Positions 52,340-61,584 of a stretch of DNA of 64,000 bases are shown piece after piece. Position 1 is the first letter of the stretch. Each line of letters opens with the position of its first letter. This DNA is from Bifidobacterium asteroides DSM 20089 (GTDB lineage: Bacteria > Actinomycetota > Actinomycetes > Actinomycetales > Bifidobacteriaceae), in the NCBI RefSeq assembly GCF_002715865.1, contig NZ_CP017696.1:1984001-2048000 (forward strand). Direction: 5' to 3'. The notes beneath the pieces were generated by a model, which was not told the origin of the DNA, did not search any database, and was given only the letters and a program-made list of their open reading frames with translations. The translations under genes and the position numbers were made by a program.

Positions 52340-55099
52340 TCAGCCGGTGTTCTGCAGGCCGGCGGCGACTCCCGAAACGGTGCAGAGGATCAGGTAGATG
52401 AAGTCGGCCTGTTGACTCTTGCTGAGTTCCTCCTTGTCGTTGCGACGGCGCAGGGTGCGCAGGGCGCGCACCTGGGTCACCGACAGGGCATCCACATATG
52501 GAGAGCGGATCCGGATGGCCTGGCCCAGCACGTGGCGGTGCTGCAGGGGCCACTCGTCGCCCACGATCTGCAGAACCCACTTGCGGGTCAGCTCCATCTC
52601 CGAGAGGACCTTCTGGCTCAGGTCGTCCCGGTCGCCCAGGGAGAGGTACATCTTGGCGATGCGCTCGTCGGTCTTGGCCAGGCTCATCTCGATGTTGTCG
52701 ATGAAGGTGCTGAAGAGCGGCCACTCCTCGTAGGCCTGACGCAGGGTCTCCAGGTCGCCGAACTTCTCGCAGGCGGTGCCCAGGCCGTACCAGGCGGCCA
52801 GGTTGATGCGGGCCTGCGCCCAGGAGAAGACCCAGGGTATGGTCCGCAGATCGTCCAGGGACTTGGCGCCCAGACCGCGCTTGGCCGGCCGGGAGCCGAT
52901 GGGCAGCAGGCCGATTTCGTTCAGGGGCGTCACGATGGAGAACCAGGGGGCGAAGTCCGGCGTGTGCAGCAGGTCCAGGAAGCGCTCGTGGGCGGCCTGG
53001 TCCAGCTCGTCGGCCATGTCCGCGTACTTCTCGGTCATGGTGGTGTTGCGCTCCTCCACGCTGGGCGCGGACTGGAGCAGGGTGGCCGCAGCCACGGACT
53101 CGATGTGGCGGATGGCCAGAACCGGGTTGCCGTAGCGGGCGAAGATGACCTCGCCCTGTTCGGTCAGCTTGAACCGGCAGTTGACCGAGCCCACAGGCTG
53201 GGCCAGTACGGCACGGTTGGCAGGGCCGCCGCCACGGCCTACGGCGCCGCCGCGTCCGTGGAAGAGGGTCAGGTCGATGTCATGGCTCTCGGCCCACTTG
53301 GCGATGCGCTCCTGGGCGGAGTGCAGGGCCAGGGTCGCCGAGACTGGGCCGGCATCCTTGGAGGAGTCGGAGTAGCCCAGCATGACCTCCATCTTGTTGC
53401 CGGTCTCCTTGAGCCGGGCCTGGACCTCGGGGATCTTGATGATCTCCTCAAGCACGTCCACCGAATTCTGCAGGTCCTCCAGCTGTTCGAACAGGGGGAT
53501 CACGTCGATGACCGGCACGTCCTCGGCATGCTCGAAGGCCAGCCGGTTGAGCTCGTAGACGTCCTTGACGTTCTGTGCCGACTTGGTGAAGGAGATGATG
53601 TAGCGGCGGGCGGCCTTCTGGCCGTTGCGCTTCTGGATGGCTCCCAGGGCCCGGAAGGTGTCGAGCACCTCGTGGGTCATGGGCTGTAGTTCGCCGCGCT
53701 CGCCGTGCAGGCCATGCTCGCGGATGTCTTCCAGGGCGCGGGCGTGGACCAGGGAGTGCTGGCGGAACTCCATCTCCACCATGTGGAAGCCGAAGGTCTG
53801 GGCCTGCCAGATCAGATCCTGTAGAGGGCCGTAGGCCTGACGGACCGCGCCCGCCTTGGCCAGGGAGTCCTGGACCACGCGCAGGTCGGCGATGAAGTCG
53901 TCACAGTCGGCATACATGAGGTCGGCGTCACGTTGGATGGTGGCCTGCAGACGGTCGGCGATGACCAGGACCACGGCCCGGTGCAGCTCGTTGTGCGAGA
54001 TGGTGGTGGCCCTATCGGTCAGGCGCTCGCTCATCTCCTTCTGATGGCTCCACAGGCTCCTCAGCTCGGAGCTGGGAGGGGTGGTGGTCACTTCCATGGT
54101 CATATTGCGGCCCACGGTGGTGGTGGCCTTGACCAGTGCCTCGAGCATGTGGTCGGAGAACTTGCGGGCCACCTTGCGCGAGACCTTGGCAGTCACGTTG
54201 GGGTTGCCGTCGCGGTCGGAACCGATCCAGCTGCCCGGGTGGAAGAAGGCGGGGCAGACGGGCTTGACCATGCCGGCCTTCTTGCCCAGCATCCAGTCGT
54301 CGAAGCGGCGGTAGACCTTGGGAATGGTCTCGAAGAGCGTGGCGTCGAAGATGTCCAGAATGGTGTTGGCCTCTTCGACGGGCGTCGGCTTCTTGGCTGC
54401 GATGGGCGAGGTGCGGAAGAGGGCGTCGATCTCGTTGTGCAGCAGACGCTCGTTCTCCTCCAGCTCGGAGCCGCCCAGGCCGCGGCGGACGGCCAGCAGG
54501 TTGGCGATGCGCCGGATCTTGCCCTCCACGGCCTTGCGCCGCGCCTCGGTGGGGTGGGCGGTGAAGACGGGGTGGAACTCCAGCTTCTCCAGCAGCTCCG
54601 AGGCCTTGGCCGGGCCCATCTCCTGAAGGAGCTGGCTGTAGGCGCTGGTCATCTCGTTGATGGGGTCGGTGCCCTTGACTTTCAGGTCCACCTTGCCCTC
54701 GCGCTCATGCAGGACCTTCACCCGGTAGTTCTCCTCGCAGAGGTTGGCCAGATGGAAGTAGGTGGTCAGGGCGCGGGCCAGCAACTGGGAATCCTTGACC
54801 GAGGTGTCGTCGATCAGGGCCACAGCCTTGGACAGGCCGTCCTCGTCAGGCACGGGGTCCGAGGGGTGGCGGTTGAAGTGCTCGGCGCTGGCCGTCATCA
54901 CGTCCTCGCGCAGGGAGTCGAACCGCTTGAGCAGCTGTTGATCGAATTCCCCCAACACATCCCTGAGCAGCCGCAGGCACAAGGCCATGTCCTCATCCAA
55001 CGATTGAGGCAGCTTGCGTTCCTCCGGCCCCTTGGTCCCGGTGCCGGATGTGACCAGGGTCGCATCGGCAGCCGTGATTTGCTGATTACTATCTGTCAT
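52340..55099 (-). CDS. ppc: Phosphoenolpyruvate carboxylase
   Basis: A 919-residue PEP carboxylase, which fixes bicarbonate onto PEP to give oxaloacetate. In bifidobacteria, with their incomplete citrate cycle, this is the main anaplerotic step. Diagnostic motifs are VFTAHPTEARR (catalytic His), GSDRDGNPNVT, GYSDSSKDAGP, FHGRGGAVGRGGGP, and the C-terminal NTG. AAGGAGG stands 4 nt before the ATG at 55097-55099, which excludes the longer frame reaching 55891. It is divergent from thrE across 192 bases. Confidence 0.97.
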   Translation of the reverse strand: MTDSNQQITAADATLVTSGTGTKGPEERKLPQSLDEDMALCLRLLRDVLGEFDQQLLKRFDSLREDVMTASAEHFNRHPSDPVPDEDGLSKAVALIDDTSVKDSQLLARALTTYFHLANLCEENYRVKVLHEREGKVDLKVKGTDPINEMTSAYSQLLQEMGPAKASELLEKLEFHPVFTAHPTEARRKAVEGKIRRIANLLAVRRGLGGSELEENERLLHNEIDALFRTSPIAAKKPTPVEEANTILDIFDATLFETIPKVYRRFDDWMLGKKAGMVKPVCPAFFHPGSWIGSDRDGNPNVTAKVSRKVARKFSDHMLEALVKATTTVGRNMTMEVTTTPPSSELRSLWSHQKEMSERLTDRATTISHNELHRAVVLVIADRLQATIQRDADLMYADCDDFIADLRVVQDSLAKAGAVRQAYGPLQDLIWQAQTFGFHMVEMEFRQHSLVHARALEDIREHGLHGERGELQPMTHEVLDTFRALGAIQKRNGQKAARRYIISFTKSAQNVKDVYELNRLAFEHAEDVPVIDVIPLFEQLEDLQNSVDVLEEIIKIPEVQARLKETGNKMEVMLGYSDSSKDAGPVSATLALHSAQERIAKWAESHDIDLTLFHGRGGAVGRGGGPANRAVLAQPVGSVNCRFKLTEQGEVIFARYGNPVLAIRHIESVAAATLLQSAPSVEERNTTMTEKYADMADELDQAAHERFLDLLHTPDFAPWFSIVTPLNEIGLLPIGSRPAKRGLGAKSLDDLRTIPWVFSWAQARINLAAWYGLGTACEKFGDLETLRQAYEEWPLFSTFIDNIEMSLAKTDERIAKMYLSLGDRDDLSQKVLSEMELTRKWVLQIVGDEWPLQHRHVLGQAIRIRSPYVDALSVTQVRALRTLRRRNDKEELSKSQQADFIYLILCTVSGVAAGLQNTG

Positions 55100-55291
55100 C
55101 AGTCCTCCTTGTCGAATCGCAGGTTGCCCGGTCTTCGACCATTCCACGGCTCCTCCGCGGTTATTGGTGGTCGGCGTTGCAGGCCCACAGCCTTCGGTTC
55201 GATGGCTCGCCGCCCATTCTAGGACGCTTCCGGGTCGGATACGTTTCATGGTCCCATGCGGCGGTGCAAGCTCACGTGACCCGGGTGGAGT

Positions 55292-57298
55292 ATGAATGTG
55301 GGTGTGAAATTCAAGAGCAGGAGTTCCAAGGACAGCTATCGCGGCAGGGCCGCAGCCGAGATCAGACGGGTGAGCAAGTACCACACCCACTCCATTCCGC
55401 TGGATATGGAGGACATTGAACGCGATTACGACAAGCCCATCGTCGAGGCCTGCATCGCGGCCAAGACCAGCCTGATCGTGCGGGTGGGCATGCTGGAGCT
55501 GGGGGCCGGCACGGGAAGCTTCCGCGTGCGCGAGATGATGCACAGGATTGCCTACCCCATGGGCGTGCATGTGCGGGCCGACGTGAATCTGACCGACATC
55601 GAGGCCACCTGCACGGATGGCGTGTCTCGAATCACCGAGGTGGTGGACCTGCCCACCACCGGGGTCAACACCGAGCGGATCTGGCTCCTGGAACACTTCG
55701 CGGACTGGCTCAGCGTCAAGTGCGGGCAGGCGGGGACCTACCACGCCATGTCGGTGGTCTCCAGGGAGCTGGTGGACAACCTGGACGAGCCGAACGTCTA
55801 TGCAGCGGCCCGCAAGGCGGTCAAAGAGGTGCTGGCCCAGGACCAGGATGCGGCCAAGGCGCTCAAGGACGCGGTGGCCACTGCCGTACACAACGAGGAC
55901 GAGATCAGCCAGAGCCGGATCGATGCGGCGGCCATAGACACCAGGACAGCCGCCGGTCTGGGAACCGTAGGCTCCACGCCTCGGCCGGGGGATTCCAACG
56001 ATTCCAAGGGTGCTTCCGTTTCTGCTGCCGCCGCGATTGAGAATTCAGATTCGAGTGCCGCTGGTTCTGCAGTCACTGAATCTTCTGCAACCAGCCAAGG
56101 GAGCGATTCGGGGGCTGAGCGGCCTGCGTCCGGACAATCTGCGTCAACTCAAGGCGAAGCACATGAGAAGGCCAGGTCTTCCGAGAGCGCTGCGTCCTCT
56201 GAACAGTCAGCGTCTTCTGACTGGTCCACGTCTTTCAAAGAGGCTGTATCTTCCGATAAGCCTGCCTCCTCTGACAAGTCCGCGTACCCAGAGCCGCAGG
56301 CAGCGGGTGGCATCACAGTCCGGCAGGCGCATGAACGCCTGGACCTGATTGAGCGCCGCAAACCCCTCTATTCGCCCCTCTTCTCGGGCTTCGCCTCGGC
56401 CGTGGCCTGCGCAGCCTTCGTCTTCCTCCTTGGCGGCGGCCCCTACGATATGGCCGGGGCTTTTGTCGGCGCTGGCATAGGCCAGTGGGTGCGTCGACAG
56501 ATGCTGGGCAGGCGGATCAACCAGTTCTTCGCTACCGGGGTGGCGGTCATCATTGCCGCCCTGGCCTGCGTCGGCACGCTGAGACTGGTGGGTATCTTCG
56601 ACCCGGTGGCTCTCAAGCACGACACGGCTTACATCGGCGCCATCCTCTTCGTCATCCCCGGCTTTCCCCTGGTCACCGGCGGCCTGGACATCGCCAAGCT
56701 GGACTTCCCTTCGGGGGTGCAGCGCATCACATACGCCTTCTCGATCATCCTGGTGGCCACACTGGGTGGCTGGGCCGTGGCGCGGATGGTCATGCTCAAC
56801 CCCCAGGGCTTTGAACCGATGAACCTGAGTCCCCTGCTGATGGCCGGACTGCGCATGATTGCAGCATTCTGCGGGGTCTGGGGCTTCTCGGTCCTCTTCA
56901 ACTCACCCCAGCGTATGGCCCTGGTGGCCGCCGTCATCGGCGCTTTGACCGACACCATGCGCCTGGAGATGCAGGACCTGCTTCATGTCCCTCCGGAGAT
57001 GGCCGCTTTTCTGGGTGCCTTCCTGGCCGGCATGCTGGCCACGGTCTGGCGCTCCTCGGTCCGCCACGGCCTGCTGCCGCCTCACCTGGGCTATCCGAGA
57101 ATCAGCCTGACCGTGCCATCCATCGTCATCATGGTGCCCGGTCTGTATATGTACCGAGCCATGTTCTACCTGGGGCAGTTCAATACGCTCAACGCCCTGG
57201 ACTGGGCTTTCCGGGCCTTCATGGTCATCATCTGCCTGCCCATCGGCCTGGTCACGGCCCGGGTGCTGACCGACCGTTCCTGGCGGTACGACGTCTAG
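55292..57298 (+). CDS. thrE: Threonine/serine exporter, ThrE type
   Basis: A 668-residue ThrE-family exporter. The N-terminal soluble ThrE domain (SLIVRVGMLELGAGTGSFRVREMMHRI region) is near 60-190, a ~120-residue Ser/Ala-rich low-complexity linker spans about 215-335, and about ten membrane helices (two modules) follow from about 365. It exports L-threonine and L-serine by proton-motive force. GGAG is 5 nt before the ATG at 55292. The stop overlaps the stop of the convergent trpS gene by 4 bases. The linker is longer and more repetitive than expected for the family. Confidence 0.88.
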   Translation: MNVGVKFKSRSSKDSYRGRAAAEIRRVSKYHTHSIPLDMEDIERDYDKPIVEACIAAKTSLIVRVGMLELGAGTGSFRVREMMHRIAYPMGVHVRADVNLTDIEATCTDGVSRITEVVDLPTTGVNTERIWLLEHFADWLSVKCGQAGTYHAMSVVSRELVDNLDEPNVYAAARKAVKEVLAQDQDAAKALKDAVATAVHNEDEISQSRIDAAAIDTRTAAGLGTVGSTPRPGDSNDSKGASVSAAAAIENSDSSAAGSAVTESSATSQGSDSGAERPASGQSASTQGEAHEKARSSESAASSEQSASSDWSTSFKEAVSSDKPASSDKSAYPEPQAAGGITVRQAHERLDLIERRKPLYSPLFSGFASAVACAAFVFLLGGGPYDMAGAFVGAGIGQWVRRQMLGRRINQFFATGVAVIIAALACVGTLRLVGIFDPVALKHDTAYIGAILFVIPGFPLVTGGLDIAKLDFPSGVQRITYAFSIILVATLGGWAVARMVMLNPQGFEPMNLSPLLMAGLRMIAAFCGVWGFSVLFNSPQRMALVAAVIGALTDTMRLEMQDLLHVPPEMAAFLGAFLAGMLATVWRSSVRHGLLPPHLGYPRISLTVPSIVIMVPGLYMYRAMFYLGQFNTLNALDWAFRAFMVIICLPIGLVTARVLTDRSWRYDV

Positions 57299-58380
57299 TA
57301 GCGCATGCCCATGGCCGAGCGGACCTGGTCAAGGGTCTCCTCGGCTATCTGGTTGGCGCGCTTGTTGCCCTCGACCAGGATGTCGTGCACGGCGTCCATG
57401 TCCTTGGCCAGTTCGGCCCGGCGCTCGCGGTGGGGTGCCAGGAACTCGTTGACCGACTTGGTCACATAGGCCTTGAGGGCGCCTGAGCCGGCGTTGCCGA
57501 TCTCCTCAGCGATGTCCTCGGGCTTTCGGTCGGTCACCAGGCCGGCCGTGGTCAGCAGGGCCGAGACCTGGGGGCGGTTCACAGGGTCGAAGGTGATCTT
57601 GCGCTCGGAGTCGGTGGGCGACTTGCGAATCAGCTTGGCGGTCTCCTCAGCGGTGGCGCCCAGCATGATGGAGTTACCGTAGGACTTGCTCATCTTGCGG
57701 CCGTCCAGACCCGGAATCTCAGGGGTGTCGGACAGGATGGCATCAGGTTCGGGGAAGACCGGAGCCTGGCCTGGGTAGCGCTCGTCGAAGCGGCGGGCGA
57801 TGGTCCGGGTCAGCTCCACATGCGGCAGGTTGTCCTTGCCGATGGGCACCACGTTGGCCTTGCAGAAGAGTATGTCGCAGGCCTGGTGGACCGGGTAGGT
57901 CAGCAGCAGGCCGGTCAGGGCGTGGCCGCTGGCCTCCATCTCGGCCTTGACGGTGGGATTGCGGTGGAGCTCGGCCTCGGTCACCAGGGAGAGGAAGGGC
58001 AGCAGCAGCTGGTTCTCTGCGGGGGTGGACGAATGGGTGAAGATCATGGTCTTCTTGGGGTCGATGCCCGCAGCCAGATAGTCCAGCACCAGGTTGAGCA
58101 CGTTGTCGCGGATGTGCTCCGTGGTGTCCCGATCGGTGATGACCTGGTAGTCGGCGATGACGATGTTGGTATGTACGCCGCGGTTCTGCATCTGGACACG
58201 CTCGCGGATGGAGCCGAAGTAATGGCCCAGATGAAGCCTGCCGGTCGGGCGGTCGCCGGTGAGCATGGTGTAGCGGCTCGGATTCTTGTCCAGCTCGGCC
58301 AGCACCTGGTCGGACCGATGCTTGGCGGCTCTGAAGCTGTCGCTGATCTCATTGCCTGCCGCTGTGACTTCTTCCTGCAT
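57295..58380 (-). CDS. trpS: Tryptophan-tRNA ligase
   Basis: A 361-residue class I aminoacyl-tRNA synthetase. The HIGH-like motif lies in GRLHLGHYFGS, the tryptophan-specific MIFTHSSTPAENQ and SDTPEIPGLDGRKMSKS regions are visible, and KMSKS is intact. It charges tRNA-Trp. The start ATG 58378-58380 (GGTGGG upstream) gives the usual length plus a short N-terminal extension; the longer frame to 58473 is unlikely. Its stop codon overlaps that of thrE on the other strand (57295-57298), leaving no room for a terminator between them. Confidence 0.95.
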   Translation of the reverse strand: MQEEVTAAGNEISDSFRAAKHRSDQVLAELDKNPSRYTMLTGDRPTGRLHLGHYFGSIRERVQMQNRGVHTNIVIADYQVITDRDTTEHIRDNVLNLVLDYLAAGIDPKKTMIFTHSSTPAENQLLLPFLSLVTEAELHRNPTVKAEMEASGHALTGLLLTYPVHQACDILFCKANVVPIGKDNLPHVELTRTIARRFDERYPGQAPVFPEPDAILSDTPEIPGLDGRKMSKSYGNSIMLGATAEETAKLIRKSPTDSERKITFDPVNRPQVSALLTTAGLVTDRKPEDIAEEIGNAGSGALKAYVTKSVNEFLAPHRERRAELAKDMDAVHDILVEGNKRANQIAEETLDQVRSAMGMRY

Positions 58381-58533
58381 GGTCCCACCCTCGTCGTCGT
58401 GCCGAATGTCCTTCTGGGAATTGCTTTTATGGTAAAAGTCCGAGCCGACAAGATGCTCAGGTGGTACTCTCATAAATGATGCAAATTCACATTCAAGTTG
58501 CCTAAGTGCACGTTACCTGGCGAAGGGGGTCGG

Positions 58534-58917
58534 ATGGGCCGCGGACGTCAGAAGGCTAAGCAGACGAAAATAGCCCGGAAGCTCAAATATCTGACAACGG
58601 ACACGGATTACGACGAGCTGGCCAAAGAGCTCAGCAGCAAGGAACCCGGAACCAAGGGCAAAGATCCCTTCAAAATGGTTGAAGAGGAGTACTCCAAGCC
58701 GGATTCGCGCAAATCGGGGGGCCAGGCTCCCGAGGATTCCCCGGACGATGATCTGGACGATTACGCCCGGTGGGCCGCCGAGGCTGCTGCCAAAGCCACC
58801 TCTGGGGAGATGCCAGCCACGCCCAAGCCGCACAAGCGTATACCCATTCCCGTGCCCAGCGCGCTCAAACACCATAAGGACCAGAAGACCGCAGCCAAGG
58901 GGTCGGCGAGCAAGTAG
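58534..58917 (+). CDS. DUF3073-family protein
   Basis: A 127-residue hydrophilic protein of the actinobacterial DUF3073 family. The N-terminus GRGRQKAKQTKIARKLKYLT and the DYDELAKELSS segment are the family signature; the rest is low-complexity, Lys/Pro/Asp-rich. The function is unknown. AGGGGG is 4 nt before the ATG at 58534. It diverges from trpS. Confidence 0.85.
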   Translation: MGRGRQKAKQTKIARKLKYLTTDTDYDELAKELSSKEPGTKGKDPFKMVEEEYSKPDSRKSGGQAPEDSPDDDLDDYARWAAEAAAKATSGEMPATPKPHKRIPIPVPSALKHHKDQKTAAKGSASK

Positions 58918-58944
58918 CCGACCGCCGAGGTAGCCGGCTATTGG

Positions 58945-59364
58945 TCATACCAGCGGCAGCAGCTCGTGCAGATCGTCGCGTTCGCCCACGGCGCTGATAT
59001 GCCCGGCGGCGGCTTCTTCGCTCCAGTCGGTGATGCCGGCGGCCAGCCGCAGCCAGACATCCGGGTCCAGCTCGATTACGTCGGGCGGGGTCAGGTTATG
59101 CGGGTCGGATGCAGGACCGTCCAGAATCTTGACGGCTCCCCAGGGGGCCACCCTGACCTCCACACCGGGGCCGGGGGCCTTGATCTCCAGCATGTGCAAG
59201 GAATAGCGGACCGCCATGGCCTTGCTACGCCTATCCGTTTGTGGGGCCACTGACAGGGGGTCGCCCTCCGGGTCCAGATTATTTGCGGCCTCCTTGGCTG
59301 CATCGCGCCAGGTCAGAAAATCCCGGCGGCCCTCTTCCATGTCTGCTTCCCGTATGGCACTCAT
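58945..59364 (-). CDS. SCP_3-type protein (bacterial sterol-carrier-like)
   Basis: About 139 residues. The C-terminal two thirds match the actinobacterial SCP_3 family: AVRYSLHMLEIKAPGPGVEVRVAPWGAVKI-type strand-rich start, then PPDVIELDPDVWLRLAAG, and the closing AGHISAVGERDDLHELLPL. The fold is sterol-carrier-protein-like and suggests binding of a hydrophobic ligand; the role is unknown. The start may be ATG 59362-59364 or 59338-59340. It is convergent with the DUF3073 gene, 27 bases apart. Confidence 0.8.
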   Translation of the reverse strand: MSAIREADMEEGRRDFLTWRDAAKEAANNLDPEGDPLSVAPQTDRRSKAMAVRYSLHMLEIKAPGPGVEVRVAPWGAVKILDGPASDPHNLTPPDVIELDPDVWLRLAAGITDWSEEAAAGHISAVGERDDLHELLPLV

Positions 59365-59433
59365 GGCTCCATTGTGACGCGCCGCCCCAACAGGCGTGTC
59401 CAACAGGCTGCGGTCAAGCCAAAATCAGGCATG

Positions 59434-59481
59434 AAAAAAGGAATCCGTTGCCCTCACGTCCTTGACGCTGGGTCGGATTCC
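59434..59481 (-). terminator. Rho-independent terminator after the small membrane protein gene
   Basis: On the minus strand GGAATCCG pairs with CGGATTCC around a 26-base loop, followed directly by TTTTTT (59434-59439). It lies 17 bases after the stop of the gene at 59498. Confidence 0.8.
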
Positions 59482-59497
59482 TTCCCGACCGGAACGG

Positions 59498-59728
59498 TCA
59501 GGCCTGTGCGCCCGCTTGCAGAGGGGTCTCGGGATCCTCGGACCCCTTGTCCTCCTCATCCTTGGCCAGGCCCAGGTCGACTGGCGATGAGCTGTTCTCC
59601 CAGGGCTCCTCCCAGGGATCATAATCCGGGTTCTGCTGCTTGTATACGAACAGAGCGACAACGCCGGCCAGCAGCGTGCCGAAGAGCAGTGCAAAGAACT
59701 TCCAGCCGTTTGAAGATGAATTCTCCAT
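59498..59728 (-). CDS. Small single-pass membrane protein, unknown function
   Basis: A 76-residue protein with a short polar N-terminus, one helix (FFALLFGTLLAGVVALFVY, about 11-29), and an acidic tail rich in Asp, Glu, Pro and Trp (PDYDPWEEPWENSSS). AAAGGAG is 6 nt before the ATG and a strong terminator follows, so it is a real, monocistronic gene. The family is not recognised. It probably has the N-terminus inside or outside by charge ambiguity, so topology is left open. Confidence 0.75.
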   Translation of the reverse strand: MENSSSNGWKFFALLFGTLLAGVVALFVYKQQNPDYDPWEEPWENSSSPVDLGLAKDEEDKGSEDPETPLQAGAQA

Positions 59729-59881
59729 GTTTGGCTCCTTTCGACGACTTTCGTCGGTCCTGCCCACTTCGACCGACCTAGTCAACATCCTAGTAGAAAG
59801 CGGCGAACTGTGGGGCGCATCGGTGCCATTGCGGCACGGAAACCGCACACCCCGGCCGGACGGTCAGGTAAGGTATGGTTC

Positions 59882-60643
59882 ATGGTCAATGGCATGGGCA
59901 CCGGTTTCACAGGCGGAGGAAACGGTCGGGGGCCGCGGGGATGGATCCGGCGGTACTGGGGTGACCATGCTCCGGTGGTGACCATAGCCATCACCCTGAT
60001 CTGCATAGTGGCCTGGGTCATCCAGATGGCCCTGTACCTGCTGGCTCCGCTTCGCTACCAGCGGCTTTTGTTGGGTTATTGGGCCTTCGTGCCGATTACG
60101 GCCATTCATGAGCCCTGGATGTTTGTGACCAACATATTCCTGCACGCCACCAATGTCTCGCACATCCTCTTCAACATGATCACCCTCTGGGTTGTGGGGC
60201 CGGTGCTGGAAAATCTGATAGGTCATGGGCGTTTCCTGGCCCTCTATATGATCAGCGGGCTGGGCGGAGACCTGGGGCTGATGGTCTATGCGGTCCTGGC
60301 GCCCAACGGCTGGGGCACGTCGGCCATCGGGGCTTCGGGCGCGCTCTTCGGGCTCTTCGCCGCCATTCTGGTGGTCTACCGCCGTCTGGGGATTGACATC
60401 ATTTCCATGGTGGTCTGGATGGCCATCAACTTCTGCATGCCCCTGTTCGTGCCCGGCATCGCCTGGCAGGATCATGTGGGCGGGTTCATAGTCGGCGGCC
60501 TCTTCATGCTGGTCCTGCTGCACGTGGGCCGGCCTGGCTCCCGGGTGCATGGTCTGCTCTCCTGGCTGTTGCCCACGCTGATCTTCCTGCTGGCTCTGGT
60601 TCTGCTGGCTCTGGGCTGCAACATGTTCAACCCCTTGCGCTGA
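59882..60643 (+). CDS. Rhomboid-family intramembrane serine protease
   Basis: A 253-residue membrane protein with six or seven helices. The catalytic serine is Ser152 in GASGALFG, the partner His198 lies in WQDHVGG, and the L1-loop/helix motif HATNVSHILFNM is also present. It cleaves within membranes; the substrate is unknown. The N-terminal ~25 residues are Gly-rich and cytoplasmic. AAGG is 8 nt before ATG 59882; an earlier in-frame ATG at 59810 is not favoured. In many actinobacteria a rhomboid or peptidyl-prolyl isomerase gene sits at this place beside crgA. Confidence 0.9.
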   Translation: MVNGMGTGFTGGGNGRGPRGWIRRYWGDHAPVVTIAITLICIVAWVIQMALYLLAPLRYQRLLLGYWAFVPITAIHEPWMFVTNIFLHATNVSHILFNMITLWVVGPVLENLIGHGRFLALYMISGLGGDLGLMVYAVLAPNGWGTSAIGASGALFGLFAAILVVYRRLGIDIISMVVWMAINFCMPLFVPGIAWQDHVGGFIVGGLFMLVLLHVGRPGSRVHGLLSWLLPTLIFLLALVLLALGCNMFNPLR

Positions 60644-61059
60644 AAATCAGCATCTGCCCGCTGTCGATTGCCTGCCGTTGACTGCCAACTATTTCGTCCT
60701 CGTTTTGGGTCCGGTAATTGATAAATGACATGGATGTCATCTATCCACATTTGTTGACAATCTTGTGGATAACCTGGGAATAAGTATTCAGAACTGGTGT
60801 ATATATGTCTGTAAAAAGTGGATAAGTGAATGCAGAACTCAATCAGCAGTAGAGTTGTGGACGAGTGCCTTAAGCCGTCCACGAGGAATTCGGGCGATTG
60901 TGGATAACTTTAGATTGAGTTTCGAATCGGTGAATGAAATAGGTGGAGCTGGAGGCTTGAAGCCACACATGCCTGACGCTCAGGTGTGGATGGGCATACA
61001 AAGAACCCCACAGCCATGCCTGGACGGTTGCGGGGTTCCTGAAGAGTAATGCTGTTGGA
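60644..61059. other. Convergent intergenic region with a DnaA-box cluster
   Basis: About 416 bases, AT-richer than its surroundings. Perfect DnaA boxes (TTATCCACA on the minus strand) lie at 60764-60772 and 60899-60907. One-mismatch boxes are at 60741-60749 and 60817-60825, and two-mismatch ones at 60856-60864 and 60985-60993. An ATGACAT-GG-ATGTCAT palindrome is at 60725-60740. Both flanking genes point inward, so promoters are not expected. It is an origin-like or DnaA-titrating region. Confidence 0.6.
61004..61037 (-). terminator. Terminator of crgA
   Basis: AACCCC-ACA-GCC (61004-61015) pairs with GGT-TG-CGGGGTT (61026-61037); on the minus strand the hairpin is followed by CTTTGT. It lies 23 bases after the crgA stop. 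Confidence 0.6.
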
Positions 61060-61500
61060 TCAGTGCCACCACATGGTCATGAGGAAGCCGACCAGCAGAA
61101 TGCCAAAGCCCACGGCAAGGTTCCAGTTGCCAATGCCGGGGATGGGGAAGACGCTGCCTCTGACGGAGGAGATGTAGTAGACCACGATCCAGATCAGGCC
61201 CACCACCATCAGCGTGACGAAGAGGGGCACGAACCAGCGCGGATTGGCCTTGGTGCTCTTGATGGTGTCCTCCACGCGACGGGTGTTCTCCTCCTGACGC
61301 TGCACGATGCGGCGCATCTGCGGAGTCATGTGCTTTTTGTCAACGCTCTGGTTGAGCACGGCCTCCACCTTGTCCATGGACAGGCCGTACTCCTCGTCCT
61401 CGGCATCCTCGCCAGTGCCAGCGGTCTTGTCCTCGGCCTCGGTCTTCTTGGCCTCGTCCACCGCATCGTCCTCGTCATCATGGAGTTGATGCTCTGCCAT
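61060..61500 (-). CDS. crgA: Cell-division protein CrgA
   Basis: A 146-residue protein. The C-terminal part has two membrane helices (WFVPLFVTLMVVGLIWIVVYY and the final WNLAVGFGILLVGFLMTMWW) separated by a short loop, which is the CrgA pattern. The N-terminal ~70 residues are acidic and longer than usual. CrgA localises to the divisome and influences FtsZ ring and septal peptidoglycan synthesis in actinobacteria. AAGGAG is 9 nt before the ATG. The neighbours, DUF881, sortase and a PknB-type kinase, match the actinobacterial division/kinase cluster. Confidence 0.92.
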   Translation of the reverse strand: MAEHQLHDDEDDAVDEAKKTEAEDKTAGTGEDAEDEEYGLSMDKVEAVLNQSVDKKHMTPQMRRIVQRQEENTRRVEDTIKSTKANPRWFVPLFVTLMVVGLIWIVVYYISSVRGSVFPIPGIGNWNLAVGFGILLVGFLMTMWWH

Positions 61501-61584
61501 GAGGTTATTCTCCTTCAGTAGATCTACTAAGCCATAGTAGCGGTTAGACTCGAACGTAATACTATCGCAGACGAGGATGAGGGT

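Noticed and set aside
53933-55222. 429-codon open frame on the plus strand
   Set aside because: Antisense to ppc, which has all catalytic motifs in the opposite strand.
55100-55891. Upstream extension of the ppc frame
   Set aside because: Overlaps thrE in antisense; AAGGAGG marks the start at 55099 and the length is then normal for PEP carboxylase.
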